Source: Hoeflea prorocentri (lineage in GTDB: Bacteria; Pseudomonadota; Alphaproteobacteria; Rhizobiales; Rhizobiaceae). Taken from it: a stretch of DNA of 64,000 nt. A model generated the notes under the pieces. The model saw only the letters and a list, made by a program, of their open reading frames with translations, searched no databases and was not told where the DNA came from. Shown here piece after piece: positions 1 to 10,239 of this stretch. Where the stretch lies: contig NZ_JAPJZI010000002.1 in NCBI RefSeq assembly GCF_027944115.1, positions 1 to 64,000 on the forward strand. The letters run 5' to 3'. The first letter of the stretch is position 1. Every line of letters begins with the position of its first letter. The position numbers were made by a program, and so were the translations under genes.

Positions 1-257
<257 letters not shown>

Positions 258-277
258 CTTTCGCCGCCGTTTCTAAA

Positions 278-1549
278 TCAGGCCGCCGCGCGGGCGTCGT
301 GGCCGCAAAGCCGTTGCCCGTCATGGCCGGTTATCTGCAATGGCACGATTGTGCCAGGCTGGCCGCCGCTCGTCTCGACCAGGGTGAAATTTTCTGACCG
401 TCCGAGCCCCTCGCGCTCGATCAGGACGTTTTGAGCGCTGCCGACCATGCTCTCGAGATGACGCCGATGAGCCTCTTCGCCCTTTTCGCGAAGCCGGGCG
501 GCGCGGGTCTTGATCAAGCCCCTGTCGAGCTGTGGCATGCGGGCCGCCGGCGTTCCCTCACGCGGCGAGAACGGGAAGACATGCAGGAATGACAGGCCGC
601 ATTCATCGACCAGGGACAGGGCGTTTTCGAACATCGTTTCTGTTTCGGTCGGAAAGCCGGCGATCAGATCGGCGCCGAGCGCCATGCCGGGCCGCAGGCT
701 TTTGACTTCGTTGCAGAAGGCAATGGACTGATCGCGCAGGTGCCGGCGCTTCATGCGCTTCAAAATCATATCGTCGCCGTGCTGGAGCGAGAGATGCAGA
801 TAGGGCATGAAACGCGGCTCGTTGGCGATCAGATCCATCAGATGATCGTCCGCCTCGATCGAGTCGATCGAAGACAGCCGCAGGCGGGCAAGGTCGGGCA
901 CCTGCTCTAGGATTGTTCGGGCAAGAAGGCCGAGTGACGGTGTGCCGGGCAGATCGGCGCCATAGCTTGTGGCGTCGACACCGGTGATAACCACTTCCAG
1001 ATAGCCATTGCCGACCAAACGCCTCACCTGCTCGACCACGGCGCCCATTGGCACCGAGCGGGAATTGCCCCGGCCATAGGGTATGATGCAGAAAGTGCAG
1101 CGATGGTCGCAGCCGTTCTGCACCTGAACGAAGGCGCGTGCGCGTCCCTCGATGGCGTCAACCATTTGCGGGGCCGTCGCCTTGACGCTCATGATGTCGT
1201 TGACGCGGATTTTTTCCTGCGCAGACACCCCGAAATCCGGCAGTTTCCGGTAGCTGCTGCTTTTCAGCTTTTCCTCATTGCCGAGAACCGCATCGACCTC
1301 GTCCATCTCGGCAAAGGCAGCAGCCTCTGTCTGTGCGGCGCAGCCGGTGACGATGATGCGGGCATGGGGATTGTCGCGGCGGGCGCGGCGGATTGCCTGT
1401 TTTGCCTGGCGCACGGCCTCGCCGGTTACGGCGCATGTGTTGACCACGATGGCGTTGTTGAGGCCGGCCTTTTCCGCCTCGCCGCGCATGACCTGCGATT
1501 CATAGGTGTTGAGGCGGCAGCCGAAAGTGATGATGTCGACACCGCTCAC
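278..1549 (-). CDS. mtaB: MtaB-type tRNA methylthiotransferase
   Basis: Radical-SAM methylthiotransferase of the MiaB/MtaB family, expected to convert t6A37 to ms2t6A37 in tRNAs decoding ANN codons. It is 423 aa from the chosen start. The N-terminal UPF0004 domain has cysteines at about 11, 39 and 70 (second Fe-S cluster); the radical-SAM CxxxCxxC motif (CDHRCTFC) is at 147-154. The open frame extends upstream to 1756, but that stretch lies inside dapF and has no family similarity. I chose the GTG at 1549, which overlaps the dapF TGA stop as GTGA, a usual coupling overlap, and leads into the conserved [11 protein letters not shown] start of the family. Confidence 0.9.
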   Translation of the reverse strand: MSGVDIITFGCRLNTYESQVMRGEAEKAGLNNAIVVNTCAVTGEAVRQAKQAIRRARRDNPHARIIVTGCAAQTEAAAFAEMDEVDAVLGNEEKLKSSSYRKLPDFGVSAQEKIRVNDIMSVKATAPQMVDAIEGRARAFVQVQNGCDHRCTFCIIPYGRGNSRSVPMGAVVEQVRRLVGNGYLEVVITGVDATSYGADLPGTPSLGLLARTILEQVPDLARLRLSSIDSIEADDHLMDLIANEPRFMPYLHLSLQHGDDMILKRMKRRHLRDQSIAFCNEVKSLRPGMALGADLIAGFPTETETMFENALSLVDECGLSFLHVFPFSPREGTPAARMPQLDRGLIKTRAARLREKGEEAHRRHLESMVGSAQNVLIEREGLGRSENFTLVETSGGQPGTIVPLQITGHDGQRLCGHDARAAA

Positions 1550-2439
1550 GCCCGGTTCTCCCCTTGCGGTGCATCGGGTTGCCAATGGCCGGTCGAGGGA
1601 TCGAGCTGGCCGGAAAACTCCCATTCGGCGGGGCCGGTCATCGTCACCTTGTTGTTGTCCTCGTTCCAGTCGATGAGAAGCGGACCGCCCGGCACATTGA
1701 CCGTGACGCGCCGTTCGGTTCTGCCGATGCGTGCGGCGGAAACAGCTGCCGCACAAGCCGCCGATCCACAGGCCCGGGTGAGGCCTGCCCCGCGTTCCCA
1801 GGTGCGCAGATCAAGCTCGTCCCTGGAGCGGATCCGGGCAATGGATATGTTTGCCCGCTCGGGAAAGACCGGATGGCTTTCAAGCAGCGGTCCGAAGCGG
1901 TCGAGATCATAGGAATTGACATCGTCGTCGACCCAGAACACCGCATGCGGATTGCCCATGGAGACAGCCGATGGCGAGTGCAGTACCGGCGCGTCGATCG
2001 GGCCGACCTGCAACTCGATCATGCGGGTGTCGCGAAATTCCTCGCCAAGCGGAATCTTTTCCCAGTTGAATTCCGGCGTGCCCATGTCGACGGATATCAT
2101 GCCGTCTTCATGTTCGCGTGCATTCAGGATCCCGGCGACGGTCTGAAAGGTGAAAATCTGCTTGCCGGTTTCAGCGCCCAGGGCCTGAACGACGCATCGT
2201 GTACCGTTGCCGCAGGACTGTGCCTTGGAGCCGTCCGAATTGAGGATGTCGATATAGGCGTCCGTTCCCTTGATGCGCGGGTCGTGGATCGCCATGATCT
2301 GGTCGAAGGCGGTGGCCTTGTCGCCTGCGAGCGCAATGGCGGCCTCAGGCAACACGAAATCGGCGCGGCCACGCATATCGACCACGAGAATCTCGTTTCC
2401 CAGTCCGTTCATTTTTGCGAATTGAACCATTCCGGCCAT
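1546..2439 (-). CDS. dapF: Diaminopimelate epimerase
   Basis: Interconverts LL- and meso-2,6-diaminopimelate in the cytoplasm, supplying lysine and the peptidoglycan cross-linking residue. The 297 aa protein has both catalytic cysteine motifs of this cofactor-independent racemase family: Cys76 in SCGNGTRC and Cys224 in TRACGSAAC. The conserved start [15 protein letters not shown] is present. It overlaps mtaB by four bases, and dapF-mtaB-ftsY reads as one transcription unit leading out of the window, an arrangement common in Hyphomicrobiales. Confidence 0.95.
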   Translation of the reverse strand: MAGMVQFAKMNGLGNEILVVDMRGRADFVLPEAAIALAGDKATAFDQIMAIHDPRIKGTDAYIDILNSDGSKAQSCGNGTRCVVQALGAETGKQIFTFQTVAGILNAREHEDGMISVDMGTPEFNWEKIPLGEEFRDTRMIELQVGPIDAPVLHSPSAVSMGNPHAVFWVDDDVNSYDLDRFGPLLESHPVFPERANISIARIRSRDELDLRTWERGAGLTRACGSAACAAAVSAARIGRTERRVTVNVPGGPLLIDWNEDNNKVTMTGPAEWEFSGQLDPSTGHWQPDAPQGENRA

Positions 2440-2473
2440 CGGCCTGTCCTTTCAGGACGCTATATGGCCGAAC

Positions 2474-3583
2474 TCATTGCAAATTACCAGATGCTGCCTT
2501 GCCGTCCGTCTGGCCGGTCCGCGACGTCGACGGCGGAATGTCCCAGCTTTCGCCGGGCCGCAGGGTTCTGAAGCGTGCCGGATCGACACTTTTCTGCGCC
2601 AGCGCGGCGGCCAACGCCTCAAGTGGCGCTTCGATCGCCTCATTGGTCAGCTGAAACGTTCCCCAATGGTGCCCGACTGCATGATCGGCGGCGCACAGTT
2701 CCAGTCCTTCTACGGCCTCCAACGGGTTTTGATGGTGATCCTTCATGAACCAGCGGGGCTCATAGGCGCCGATCGGCAGGATTGCCAGGCGGAAACCGCC
2801 ATATTTTTCAAAGGCCATCTTGTAGTTGGTGCCGTCATGGAAGCCGGTGTCGCCGATATGGTAGATGCGCCCGGCTGGCGTCTCCAGAACAAAGGCGGCC
2901 CAAAGAGCCATGCGACGGTCGCGGCTGCCGCGGGCGGACCAATGGTGGCATGGTTCGAAATGGATACGCACGCCGCCCGCCAGATCGAGGGCATCGCCCC
3001 AATCGCCGGTCTCGATCTGCATATCCGGCACCGACGCATGAACGATGCGATCGTTTCCAAGCGGCGTGATCACCAGGGGACGGTGGTGTTTGTGAAGGCG
3101 CGCAAGGGTCCCGATGTCTAGATGATCGTAGTGGTTATGCGTCAGGAGCACGAGATCGATATCCGGCAGGCGGTCGAAAGCGATACCGGGCGCATTGATG
3201 CGTTTGGGGCCGATGAAGGAGAAAGGGGAAACACGCCGCGACCAGACCGGATCGGTCAGGATATTGAGGCCCGCGACCTGGATCAGCATGCTGGCATGCC
3301 CGATCATGGTGATCCTCAACCCGTCGCCATCTACCGTGGCATCGGGCATGGCATCGCCGACCGGGCTTTCGTAGCTTGGCGGCCACGGGTTGCGCTTTTC
3401 GCCGAACTGCCATTTTAGCAGATCACGCAGGCCGTTTGGCGGCCTGCCACCCGGATTGAAGAACCGGATGCCGTCGAAATGGTCGGAGGCCGGACCCTGA
3501 TAGTATTTGTTGACAGGCTTCTTCTTGCCGCCGCGTCCAGAAACGGGTGGATCGGGGTGATTGTTCCTTTGATCCATGATCAT
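2474..3583 (-). CDS. Metallo-beta-lactamase fold hydrolase (NAPE-PLD-like)
   Basis: A 369 aa metallo-beta-lactamase superfamily hydrolase. The metal-binding HxHxDH motif (HNHYDH) is at 149-154, followed by later metal ligands in ILPIGAYEP and the DHAVGHHWGTF segment. The segment WSRRVSPFSFIGPKR before the motif is characteristic of the branch that includes N-acylphosphatidylethanolamine phospholipase D and UlaG-like proteins. No signal peptide is evident. The first ~75 residues are basic and Pro-rich and precede the fold. The bacterial substrate is unknown; a phospholipid-related or cyclic ester substrate is possible, but that is inference. It ends 34 bp before dapF on the same strand. Confidence 0.8.
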   Translation of the reverse strand: MIMDQRNNHPDPPVSGRGGKKKPVNKYYQGPASDHFDGIRFFNPGGRPPNGLRDLLKWQFGEKRNPWPPSYESPVGDAMPDATVDGDGLRITMIGHASMLIQVAGLNILTDPVWSRRVSPFSFIGPKRINAPGIAFDRLPDIDLVLLTHNHYDHLDIGTLARLHKHHRPLVITPLGNDRIVHASVPDMQIETGDWGDALDLAGGVRIHFEPCHHWSARGSRDRRMALWAAFVLETPAGRIYHIGDTGFHDGTNYKMAFEKYGGFRLAILPIGAYEPRWFMKDHHQNPLEAVEGLELCAADHAVGHHWGTFQLTNEAIEAPLEALAAALAQKSVDPARFRTLRPGESWDIPPSTSRTGQTDGKAASGNLQ

Positions 3584-3623
3584 GAGATAATCGGTGCAAA
3601 CCGAGATTCAAGTCAATCATGCA

Positions 3624-4088
3624 CTAGACCGGGTCCAGCGGCAGGTAGGGCCTGTCCTTCACCTTGCCGATGACCACTGATGTCTCGATGCCGGAAACGC
3701 CCGGCAGTTCAGCCAGCACCTCACGCAGATAGCGGTTGTAATCCGTCATTCCCGCCAGGCGCAGCATGAGGATATAATCGTGCGGGCCGGTTATGAGGTC
3801 GCAGCGTTGGACCTCCGGCAGCGCCATGATCCGGGATTCAAAGTCGGATATCGTCTTGCGGTCGCGGTTCAGAAGTTTGATGAACACGTAGATCGCCAGT
3901 TCCAATCCGCATTTTTCAGCATCGATGTCGGCGCGTACGCCGCGTATCACACCGGTTTCTTCCAGCCGGCGGATACGCCGGCGTGTCGGTGTGGGCGACA
4001 GGCCGACCGCCTGTGCAACGGTTTCAACGCTTGCCCGGCCGTCGCGGGTCAGCCTTGCAATTATCTTCCGGTCAATATTGTCGATCAT
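3624..4088 (-). CDS. Lrp/AsnC family transcriptional regulator
   Basis: A 154 aa Lrp/AsnC regulator with an N-terminal winged HTH (about residues 1-60, containing SPTPTRRRIRRLEETGVI) and a C-terminal RAM ligand-binding domain (about 65-145). The family binds amino acids and usually controls a neighbouring, often divergent, amino-acid metabolism gene and its own promoter. Here it is divergent from the PLP gamma-family enzyme at 4187, with a 98 bp shared region. That suggests it senses a sulfur or branched-chain amino acid and controls that enzyme; the pairing is seen, the ligand is inferred. Confidence 0.88.
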   Translation of the reverse strand: MIDNIDRKIIARLTRDGRASVETVAQAVGLSPTPTRRRIRRLEETGVIRGVRADIDAEKCGLELAIYVFIKLLNRDRKTISDFESRIMALPEVQRCDLITGPHDYILMLRLAGMTDYNRYLREVLAELPGVSGIETSVVIGKVKDRPYLPLDPV

Positions 4089-4186
4089 TTTAGCGGAAAA
4101 CCTCTATATCGATCCCGTATAATAGCAAAATAAGCGGGAAACGGCCAATCTACTCAGCATAAACTCCTCATTGGAGGAGGCGTTCC
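4089..4186 (+). promoter_or_regulatory. Divergent lrp / PLP-enzyme promoter region
   Basis: A 98 bp region between divergent genes. It contains a perfect TATAAT (4118-4123) facing the PLP enzyme gene without an obvious -35 partner, and a near-repeat, GCGGAAAAC near 4092 and GCGGGAAAC near 4133, that could be two turns of a regulator site. A strong GGAGGAGG ribosome site lies just before the 4187 ATG. No riboswitch fold such as SAM-II was recognised. Confidence 0.4.
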
Positions 4187-5503
4187 ATGTCTTCAAAAAA
4201 AACCTTCCGCCGAACCGAAATCGGCGGTCATGAACTTCATCCGTCAACCCAGATGATGTCCTACGGCTATGAACCGTCCATGTCGGAAGGGGCTGTGAAG
4301 CCGCCGGTTTTCCTGACATCGACCTTTGCATTTCAGTCGGCGGAAGAAGGTGCGGCGTTCTTCGATGTCGTGGCGGGCCGCAAACCCGCGCCGGAGGAAG
4401 GCGGGGCCGGCGGGCTTGTCTACAGCCGTTTCAATCATCCGAATACGGAAATTGTCGAAGACAGGCTCGCATTGTTCGATGGCGCCGAGACGGCTTTGCT
4501 GACCTCATCCGGCATGGCGGCGATCAGCGCCATATTCCTGACTTTTCTGCGGCCCGGCGACTCCATCGTTCACTACACCCCGCTTTATGGCGGAACCGAA
4601 TCGCTGATCGGCAAGGTGCTGCCGGGTTGGGGCATCAAGCCGATCCCCTTTGTGGACGGGCTGTCAGAAGGCGCGCTGATCTACACGCTGGAAAAGGCGG
4701 CGCGTCACGGGCCGGTGAAACTGCTTTATCTGGAGACGCCCGCCAATCCGACCAACGCAATGATCGATCTCGCAATGGCGCGCAGGGTTGTCGATACGTG
4801 GTCGAAAAGCTCCGGTCACCGGCCGCTGATTGTCTGCGACAACACCATGCTCGGGCCGGTGTTTCAAAAGCCTATTTCGCTCGGAACGGATATCTGCGTC
4901 TACTCGCTGACCAAATATGTCGGGGGGCACAGCGATCTGATCGCCGGCGGTATTACGGGTTCGAGGGATGTCTTGCATCCGGTGAGGATGACCCGCAGCG
5001 CCTTTGGGTTTCAGCTGGACCCGCATTCGTCGTGGATGCTTGCCCGCTCCATGGAGACCATGACGCTGCGCATGGAAAAGGCTGCCGACACAGGACGGCG
5101 CGTGGCTGACTGGCTTTCCATGAACACGATCATTCCATGCCGGGTTCTGCATCCCGAACACAATGCGGACGAACAGGCGCGCGCGGTCTATGACAGCCAG
5201 TGCAGCGGGCCTGGGTCGACCTTCTCATTCGTCGTCGAGGATGACCGTGCACTTGCCTTTCGCATTCTCAATGCGCTGCAGCTCTTCAAGCTGGCGGTCA
5301 GTCTCGGCGGAACGGAATCGCTTGTCTGTCATCCGGCCTCGACAACCCATTCGGGCGTGCCGCCGGTGGCGCGCGAGGCAGCCGGAGTGAGTGAAGGACT
5401 TGTCAGGCTGTCGGTTGGCCTGGAGCAGGCGGAGGATCTGATCGAGGATCTGAAGCAGGCCTTCACCAAGGCCTCAAACGGTGTTCTTTCTCTTGCTGGA
5501 TGA
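4187..5503 (+). CDS. Cystathionine gamma-synthase / methionine gamma-lyase family PLP enzyme
   Basis: A 438 aa Cys/Met-metabolism PLP-dependent enzyme. Visible motifs: the phosphate-binding YSR (79-81), Asp218 expected to contact the pyridine nitrogen, and the Schiff-base lysine Lys243 in SLTKYVGGHSD. The protein is about 40 residues longer than typical MetB/MetC, with an N-terminal extension and an insertion near 60-75 (GRKPAPEEGG), as in the subgroup annotated only as cystathionine gamma-synthase family. The divergent Lrp gene resembles the mdeR-mdeA arrangement for methionine gamma-lyase, so methionine or homocysteine breakdown is plausible. Sequence alone does not separate lyase from synthase. 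Confidence 0.85.
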   Translation: MSSKKTFRRTEIGGHELHPSTQMMSYGYEPSMSEGAVKPPVFLTSTFAFQSAEEGAAFFDVVAGRKPAPEEGGAGGLVYSRFNHPNTEIVEDRLALFDGAETALLTSSGMAAISAIFLTFLRPGDSIVHYTPLYGGTESLIGKVLPGWGIKPIPFVDGLSEGALIYTLEKAARHGPVKLLYLETPANPTNAMIDLAMARRVVDTWSKSSGHRPLIVCDNTMLGPVFQKPISLGTDICVYSLTKYVGGHSDLIAGGITGSRDVLHPVRMTRSAFGFQLDPHSSWMLARSMETMTLRMEKAADTGRRVADWLSMNTIIPCRVLHPEHNADEQARAVYDSQCSGPGSTFSFVVEDDRALAFRILNALQLFKLAVSLGGTESLVCHPASTTHSGVPPVAREAAGVSEGLVRLSVGLEQAEDLIEDLKQAFTKASNGVLSLAG

Positions 5504-5524
5504 ACAATCGGGGCGAGCCTTGCT

Positions 5525-5908
5525 CTAGCGATCGGTCCAGCGCAGTGCCATTTCAGCCTTGTTCTGATAGGTCGCCTCAAAAATCGGAGCGGCCTGCGTC
5601 ATTTCCATATGCAGCGTTTCCGAGCCGCAATTGCTGAAGCCGTGGCGGCATCCGGCGGGTATGATGACCGATTGCCCAGCCCTAAGGGTTTCGGTTTCGT
5701 CGTTCACCCAGACCTTGGCCATACCGTCGACCACGCGGATGACTTCTTCAACGGCATGGACATGAGTCGGCGCGCCGCATCCGGGGGCGGACCATTGGTC
5801 GAATATGCATAATTGACGGCAACCGGTCAGCAGTGAGGTGCGCATGCGCGTCGTGACGCCCGGCCACCATTCCTCCATTGGCTGGCTATCCTGGTCGATG
5901 ATCCTCAT
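5525..5908 (-). CDS. Cupin-domain protein
   Basis: A 127 aa single-domain cupin. Motif 1 is visible as PTHVHAVEEVIRVVDG (metal-ligand His, His, Glu) and motif 2 as IIPAGCRHGFSNCG (ligand His), so a mononuclear metal site is likely. An in-frame ATG exists seven codons upstream (5929), but the ATG at 5908 has GGGAGG five bases before it, so it is preferred. The gene is convergent with the PLP enzyme, 21 bp apart. Substrate unknown; such small cupins can be dioxygenases, isomerases or sensors. Confidence 0.8.
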   Translation of the reverse strand: MRIIDQDSQPMEEWWPGVTTRMRTSLLTGCRQLCIFDQWSAPGCGAPTHVHAVEEVIRVVDGMAKVWVNDETETLRAGQSVIIPAGCRHGFSNCGSETLHMEMTQAAPIFEATYQNKAEMALRWTDR

Positions 5909-6075
5909 CGGCGCCTCCCGCACCATCAAATTAACGGATTGATTATCAACCGGCGATCACGCCGGGTTCAAGTGAATTGATGCGCATGAGTGCAACGAAC
6001 TGGTATTCTTGAATCGCCTTCCCGGCTAATGTGGCATTTGCAACACAGCTGCCGCCTGCCATATGGAGACACGCG

Positions 6076-7515
6076 TTGTCTGCAATAGAACTTGTCACGA
6101 AACAGTTCCGCAATACAAAGCGGCTGGACCAATTGCCAAAGCGCGTCCAAGAGGCGCTTGAAACGCGGGAACGCGCCAATGAAATCATGGCGCGCCTCAT
6201 ACAGCTCACCATCGTTATCCTGTTTTCGGTGATTTACATCGTCAGCCCGAAAACCAGTCCGGACGAGGCCTTTTCACCGGTTCCCCTGGTGCTCGGCGCC
6301 TATCTGATCATCAGCGTGATCGGTCTTATCTGGTCGATGCGTTACAGGCTGCCGCACTGGTCGGTCTACGGCTCCATCCTTTTCGACTTCGGACTGCTGT
6401 ACAGTCTGATGATCAGTTTTCATCTTCAGTATATGCAGCCGGCATCCTTCATCCTGAAAGCGCCGACGCTGCTTTATGTGTTCATTTTCATCGCCATTCG
6501 TGCCCTGCGGTTCGAGGCGCGGTTCGTTATTGCCGCCGGTGCCATGGCAGCGGTGGGCTGGGGCGTGATGATCTTTTATGTGACGCGCATCGACCCCGGC
6601 GATAACATGCTGACGCGCTCCTATGTGGAATATCTTACTTCCAATTCCATTTTGATCGGAGCGGAGGTCGACAAGATCCTTTCTATCCTGTTGGTCACCG
6701 GTGTTTTGACGCTTGTCGTCAATGCGTCCAAGAACCTTCTGGTCAGCGCTGTGACAGAGGAGCAGGCGGCGAGCGATCTGTCGCGGTTTTTCGACACCAG
6801 CATTGCCAGCGGGATACGCCAGAGCGCCGACAGGCTGGAGGCCGGAGAGGGCGAAAACCGTGAGGCGGCGATCCTTTTTGTCGACATTCGCGGCTTCACC
6901 CGCACCGCCGCGACCATGGAAGCCTCCGACGTCATGCGTACACTGTCGCGTTATCACAGCCGTGTCGTTCCCATTATTCAGGAGTGCGGGGGTGTGATCG
7001 ACAAATTCATGGGCGATGGGATCATGGCGACGTTCAGCTTTGACGGTGACCGTGCCGAGGCGTCGTTACGGGCCGTGGTTGCGGCTGAACGCATCCTTCG
7101 GGACGCCGATCTCTGGGACACCCAGGAACCGGCGCTCAAGGCGATCGGTCAAAACGGTATCGGAATAGGTATAGCATCGGGCCCCGTGGCGTTTGGGGCG
7201 GTCGGGCAGGAGAACCGTCTGGAAATCACGGTTATCGGATCGGCGGTTAATCATTGCGCCAAGCTGGAAAAACACAACAAAGTCCTGGGTACGCGCTTGA
7301 TTGCAGCGGTTGATACCTGGCGGGATGCGCTTTCCAAGGGTTATCACGGCGGTCTGACAGCCGAGATAAGAGCCGACAGTCTGGAGGGCATTGTGCAGCC
7401 GCAGGAGATTGCGGTTCTGTCGCTAAAGGACGAAACGTCTCCGGTGTCGGAAGACGAGGGCGAAAGGATTGCCACCGTTCCTGCTGGCGTCAAACCTCAA
7501 ACGGCTCCCAACTGA
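6076..7515 (+). CDS. Membrane-bound class III adenylate/guanylate cyclase
   Basis: About 479 aa. An N-terminal region with around six hydrophobic segments (residues ~40-220) is followed by a short linker and a C-terminal class III nucleotide cyclase domain with the metal-binding AILFVDIRGFTR segment and the VIDKFMGDGIMATF motif. It should make cAMP or cGMP at the inner membrane in response to a signal sensed by the membrane domain. There is no HAMP domain. Start choice: a TTG at 6076 has GGAG five to eight bases upstream; the alternative in-frame GTG at 6031 has no ribosome site. It is convergent with the chemoreceptor at 7540. Confidence 0.85.
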   Translation: MSAIELVTKQFRNTKRLDQLPKRVQEALETRERANEIMARLIQLTIVILFSVIYIVSPKTSPDEAFSPVPLVLGAYLIISVIGLIWSMRYRLPHWSVYGSILFDFGLLYSLMISFHLQYMQPASFILKAPTLLYVFIFIAIRALRFEARFVIAAGAMAAVGWGVMIFYVTRIDPGDNMLTRSYVEYLTSNSILIGAEVDKILSILLVTGVLTLVVNASKNLLVSAVTEEQAASDLSRFFDTSIASGIRQSADRLEAGEGENREAAILFVDIRGFTRTAATMEASDVMRTLSRYHSRVVPIIQECGGVIDKFMGDGIMATFSFDGDRAEASLRAVVAAERILRDADLWDTQEPALKAIGQNGIGIGIASGPVAFGAVGQENRLEITVIGSAVNHCAKLEKHNKVLGTRLIAAVDTWRDALSKGYHGGLTAEIRADSLEGIVQPQEIAVLSLKDETSPVSEDEGERIATVPAGVKPQTAPN

Positions 7516-7517
7516 AC

Positions 7518-7532
7518 CCGCGCAAAGCGCGG
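7518..7532. terminator. Short hairpin between convergent genes
   Basis: CCGCGC (7518-7523) and GCGCGG (7527-7532) pair around AAA, directly after the cyclase stop and before the end of the chemoreceptor gene. The following bases are CTTTGC, so there is no real U-tract. Weak candidate for a two-way terminator. Confidence 0.3.
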
Positions 7533-7539
7533 CTTTGCA

Positions 7540-9936
7540 TCAGAATTCGTCCCAGTTGTCCTGATCGGCTGCCGGTGCCTTTGCGGTATTGCCTGCCGGC
7601 TTGAAGGCGCTGGTCAGTGCCCTGACCATCTTGTGAGCGGGCGACGGCGTGCCAGGCGTATCGGCATCCGCTTCCCGCAGGCGCGGGGGTTGCTGTGCGG
7701 CGGCTGTGCCCGAAAGGCGAAACTGGCCGATCTGTTGCGACAGGCCGGATACGTCCTCGGCAAGCTGGTGGGTGACCGCTGTTGTCTGTTCGACCATTGC
7801 GGCATTTTGCTGTGTCATCTGATCCATCTGGTTGACCGAAGCATTGACCTCCTCAATGCCTGTCAGCTGCTCATTGGCTGCTGTCGCGATGGCATTGATC
7901 GTGTCGTTTATGCTCGTGACGTGCTCAGAAATCTGGGACAGGGCCTCGCCGGTGGCGCGCACCATTTTGACGCCATTGTTGACCTCGCCGCCGGATTTTG
8001 TGATCAGCTCCTTGATTTCCTGCGCGGCAACGGCAGCACGCTGAGCAAGTTCACGCACCTCCTGAGCGACCACGGCAAAACCCTTGCCCGCTTCACCGGC
8101 GCGTGCGGCTTCGACGCCGGCATTGAGCGCCAGCAGGCTGGTCTGGAAAGCAATTTCATCAATGACATTGATGATGTTGGAAATCTCGGCGGACGCCGTC
8201 TCGATGCCTTCCATCGCGGTGATGGCTTCCGATACCACGGCCCTCGACTTTTCCGCATCGACCTGGGCGGCGCTTGCCATGTTGGCGGCCTCGCCGGCGC
8301 GTTCGGTGGTTCCCTTGACGACGGAGGTTATCTGCTCAAGGGCGGCGGAGGATTCCTCGAGCGAGGCTGCCTGTTGTTCGGTCCGGCGCGACAGGTCGTC
8401 GGCCGATGTGCGCATCTCGCGGGAATTGTTATCGATGGATGCGGTGCTGGTGCTGATATTGCCCAGCGTCATATTCAGCTTTTCGACTGAGGCGTTGAAA
8501 TCGGTTCTCAGCCGTTCAAGACCCGCGAGGAATGGCTTGTCGAGGTGGACAGTCAGGTCGCCCTCGGAAAGGCGGGCAAGGCCATCGGCAAGCGCGTCGA
8601 CGGCTTCCTGCATGCGGCGCGTTTCTTCAGCTTTGGCCGCTTCCCGCTCGGCGCGTTCGCGGTCGCTGAGTGAGCGGTTTTCTTCTGCTTCGCGCTCAAG
8701 CCGCTCCTTCTCAATGGCCGCGTCACGGAAGACGGCGACCGATCGCACCATCTCGCCGATTTCGTCCTTGCGGCCCTCGCCCTGCAGATCCAGATCGGTG
8801 TTGCCCTCAGCCAGCTCGGACATGCTTCCGACCAGCCTCGATATGGGTCTGGTGATTGTTCGCGAGAACAGCACGGCGGCCAGGAGAGCGGCGGCCAGCA
8901 AACCGAGTGCAATCAGGAGCACGATATTGCGCAGGGATGCGATGCCGGCGAGCGCTTCGGACCGGTCTATGATGGCAGCGACCAGCCAGTCGGAGCCGCC
9001 GAAATCGACCCGGGCAAAGGCGACCTTCGCGACCATGTTTCGGTATCCGTGAAGGTCGCCGGTCGTCATCTGATCGCGGGTTGTCTGTGCAATCAGCGGG
9101 GTTTCCAGGCGTGTCTTCAGGGCATTGTCCTCAGGTGATTTGACCGAGTCCGAGATCAGGACACCGTCTTTGCGGACAAGAAGCGTCTCACCGGTTTCAC
9201 CGAGGCCGGTGGTGTTGTTCATGATCTGGGCAATCATTCCGTTGGGCATCTGCAGCGCGACGACACCATGAATATCCGTGCCGACCACGATGGGTGCGGC
9301 GACAAAAGCTGCCGGTGCATCATTGGACGGGGCATAGGGCTGATAGTCCGTCAGAATGAAGGGCTTGTCCGTGCCGGTCGCCATGACATCGCGGAAAATC
9401 CTGCCGAGATCGGAATCTTTCCACTGTCCGTCAAGAACATTGGTCGCAAAGTCGCTTTCCTTTTCGACCGTATAAACAACGTTACCGGCGGCATCGATAA
9501 TGAAGAGATCGTAGTAGCCGTCGTCCTGGATGAAGTTGCGAAATCCGGAGTGATATTTTGCGTGGGTGGAATCGTATCCATCCTTGTCGGCGGTTTCGAG
9601 CAGGTTCTTCTGGCCGGCAGGATGCGGATTGTTTTCGATGTAGCGGCCCTGCAGTTCTGTCATGGGATGGTCGCCCAGAAAGCGCCAGCCAAAACTGAAT
9701 GCGCTTAGAGCGCTCCTGATGTCCTCATCGGTTGCAAGGGCCTGAACGTCTTCCGAGACATCGTCAAGATAGGTTTCGATCTGATTTCTGCGACCGTCCA
9801 CCAGAGCCTCAAGTTTCTCGAAGGATTTCTCCTCAAGTGCCTGAGAACTGATGACGAGGGAGGCAACGCTGGATGCGCCGATGGCAACCACTGTCAGTAT
9901 GGCCGCAGCGAGCGGAAGTTTTCGGGAAATCAGCAT
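7540..9936 (-). CDS. Methyl-accepting chemotaxis protein with periplasmic Cache-type sensor
   Basis: A 798 aa transducer. The first TM helix is at about 8-30, then a large periplasmic region (~31-330) with double-Cache-like features ([33 protein letters not shown]), a second TM at about 333-357, HAMP segments around 358-470 and a cytoplasmic signalling domain with the conserved tip [22 protein letters not shown]. It ends in NWDEF, which resembles the C-terminal pentapeptide that tethers CheR/CheB. Double-Cache receptors commonly bind small ligands such as amino acids. No che genes are nearby, so it probably feeds a chemotaxis array encoded elsewhere. Confidence 0.93.
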   Translation of the reverse strand: MLISRKLPLAAAILTVVAIGASSVASLVISSQALEEKSFEKLEALVDGRRNQIETYLDDVSEDVQALATDEDIRSALSAFSFGWRFLGDHPMTELQGRYIENNPHPAGQKNLLETADKDGYDSTHAKYHSGFRNFIQDDGYYDLFIIDAAGNVVYTVEKESDFATNVLDGQWKDSDLGRIFRDVMATGTDKPFILTDYQPYAPSNDAPAAFVAAPIVVGTDIHGVVALQMPNGMIAQIMNNTTGLGETGETLLVRKDGVLISDSVKSPEDNALKTRLETPLIAQTTRDQMTTGDLHGYRNMVAKVAFARVDFGGSDWLVAAIIDRSEALAGIASLRNIVLLIALGLLAAALLAAVLFSRTITRPISRLVGSMSELAEGNTDLDLQGEGRKDEIGEMVRSVAVFRDAAIEKERLEREAEENRSLSDRERAEREAAKAEETRRMQEAVDALADGLARLSEGDLTVHLDKPFLAGLERLRTDFNASVEKLNMTLGNISTSTASIDNNSREMRTSADDLSRRTEQQAASLEESSAALEQITSVVKGTTERAGEAANMASAAQVDAEKSRAVVSEAITAMEGIETASAEISNIINVIDEIAFQTSLLALNAGVEAARAGEAGKGFAVVAQEVRELAQRAAVAAQEIKELITKSGGEVNNGVKMVRATGEALSQISEHVTSINDTINAIATAANEQLTGIEEVNASVNQMDQMTQQNAAMVEQTTAVTHQLAEDVSGLSQQIGQFRLSGTAAAQQPPRLREADADTPGTPSPAHKMVRALTSAFKPAGNTAKAPAADQDNWDEF

Positions 9937-10239
9937 GGATTAGCGCTTTGCCTCTGATCGGGAAGCGGGCATGCCCGACAGGGCCGCCGAAATCGCGCAT
10001 CATGCAAATGGACAAAATCCATGGGTCCGGCGGGTTAAATCTATGAGTGTCAGTGTTAATCGGCAGTTAATATTCCCGCATTTCGATATAAATTGCGCCA
10101 ATACACGCAATTGTATATCAGCCTCTGTTCAAAGCGTGTGGCCAATGTGGCCAGAGAGGATCAGGCAGCTCTGCAGATGCAGAGCTTCAAGCTTTGTGTT
10201 CGGGGTTTCCATGGCGTGTGGGGCCGACCGCTGGACGGG
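9937..10239. other. Gene-free region upstream of the chemoreceptor
   Basis: 303 bp with no convincing open frame. It is AT-richer around 10040-10125 (CGATATAAATTG, CAATTGTATATC), which probably holds the chemoreceptor promoter on the minus strand. The 3' part contains the hairpin listed separately. Confidence 0.5.
10167..10186 (-). terminator. Hairpin downstream of the XRE gene
   Basis: Perfect 8 bp inverted repeat, AGCTCTGC (10167-10174) and GCAGAGCT (10179-10186), with an AGAT loop, about 55 bases after the stop of the minus-strand XRE gene. No T-run follows on the minus strand, so it could be a Rho-assisted terminator, an RNA-stabilising hairpin or a protein site. Confidence 0.35.

Noticed and set aside
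1550-1756. N-terminal extension of mtaB to an upstream ATG
   Set aside because: It lies entirely inside dapF, has no family similarity, and the GTG at 1549 gives a normal GTGA overlap and the conserved MtaB start.
4089-4186. SAM-type riboswitch before the PLP sulfur-amino-acid enzyme
   Set aside because: No pseudoknot pattern of SAM-II or other SAM classes is visible in the 98 bp, and a divergent Lrp gene offers a protein regulator instead.
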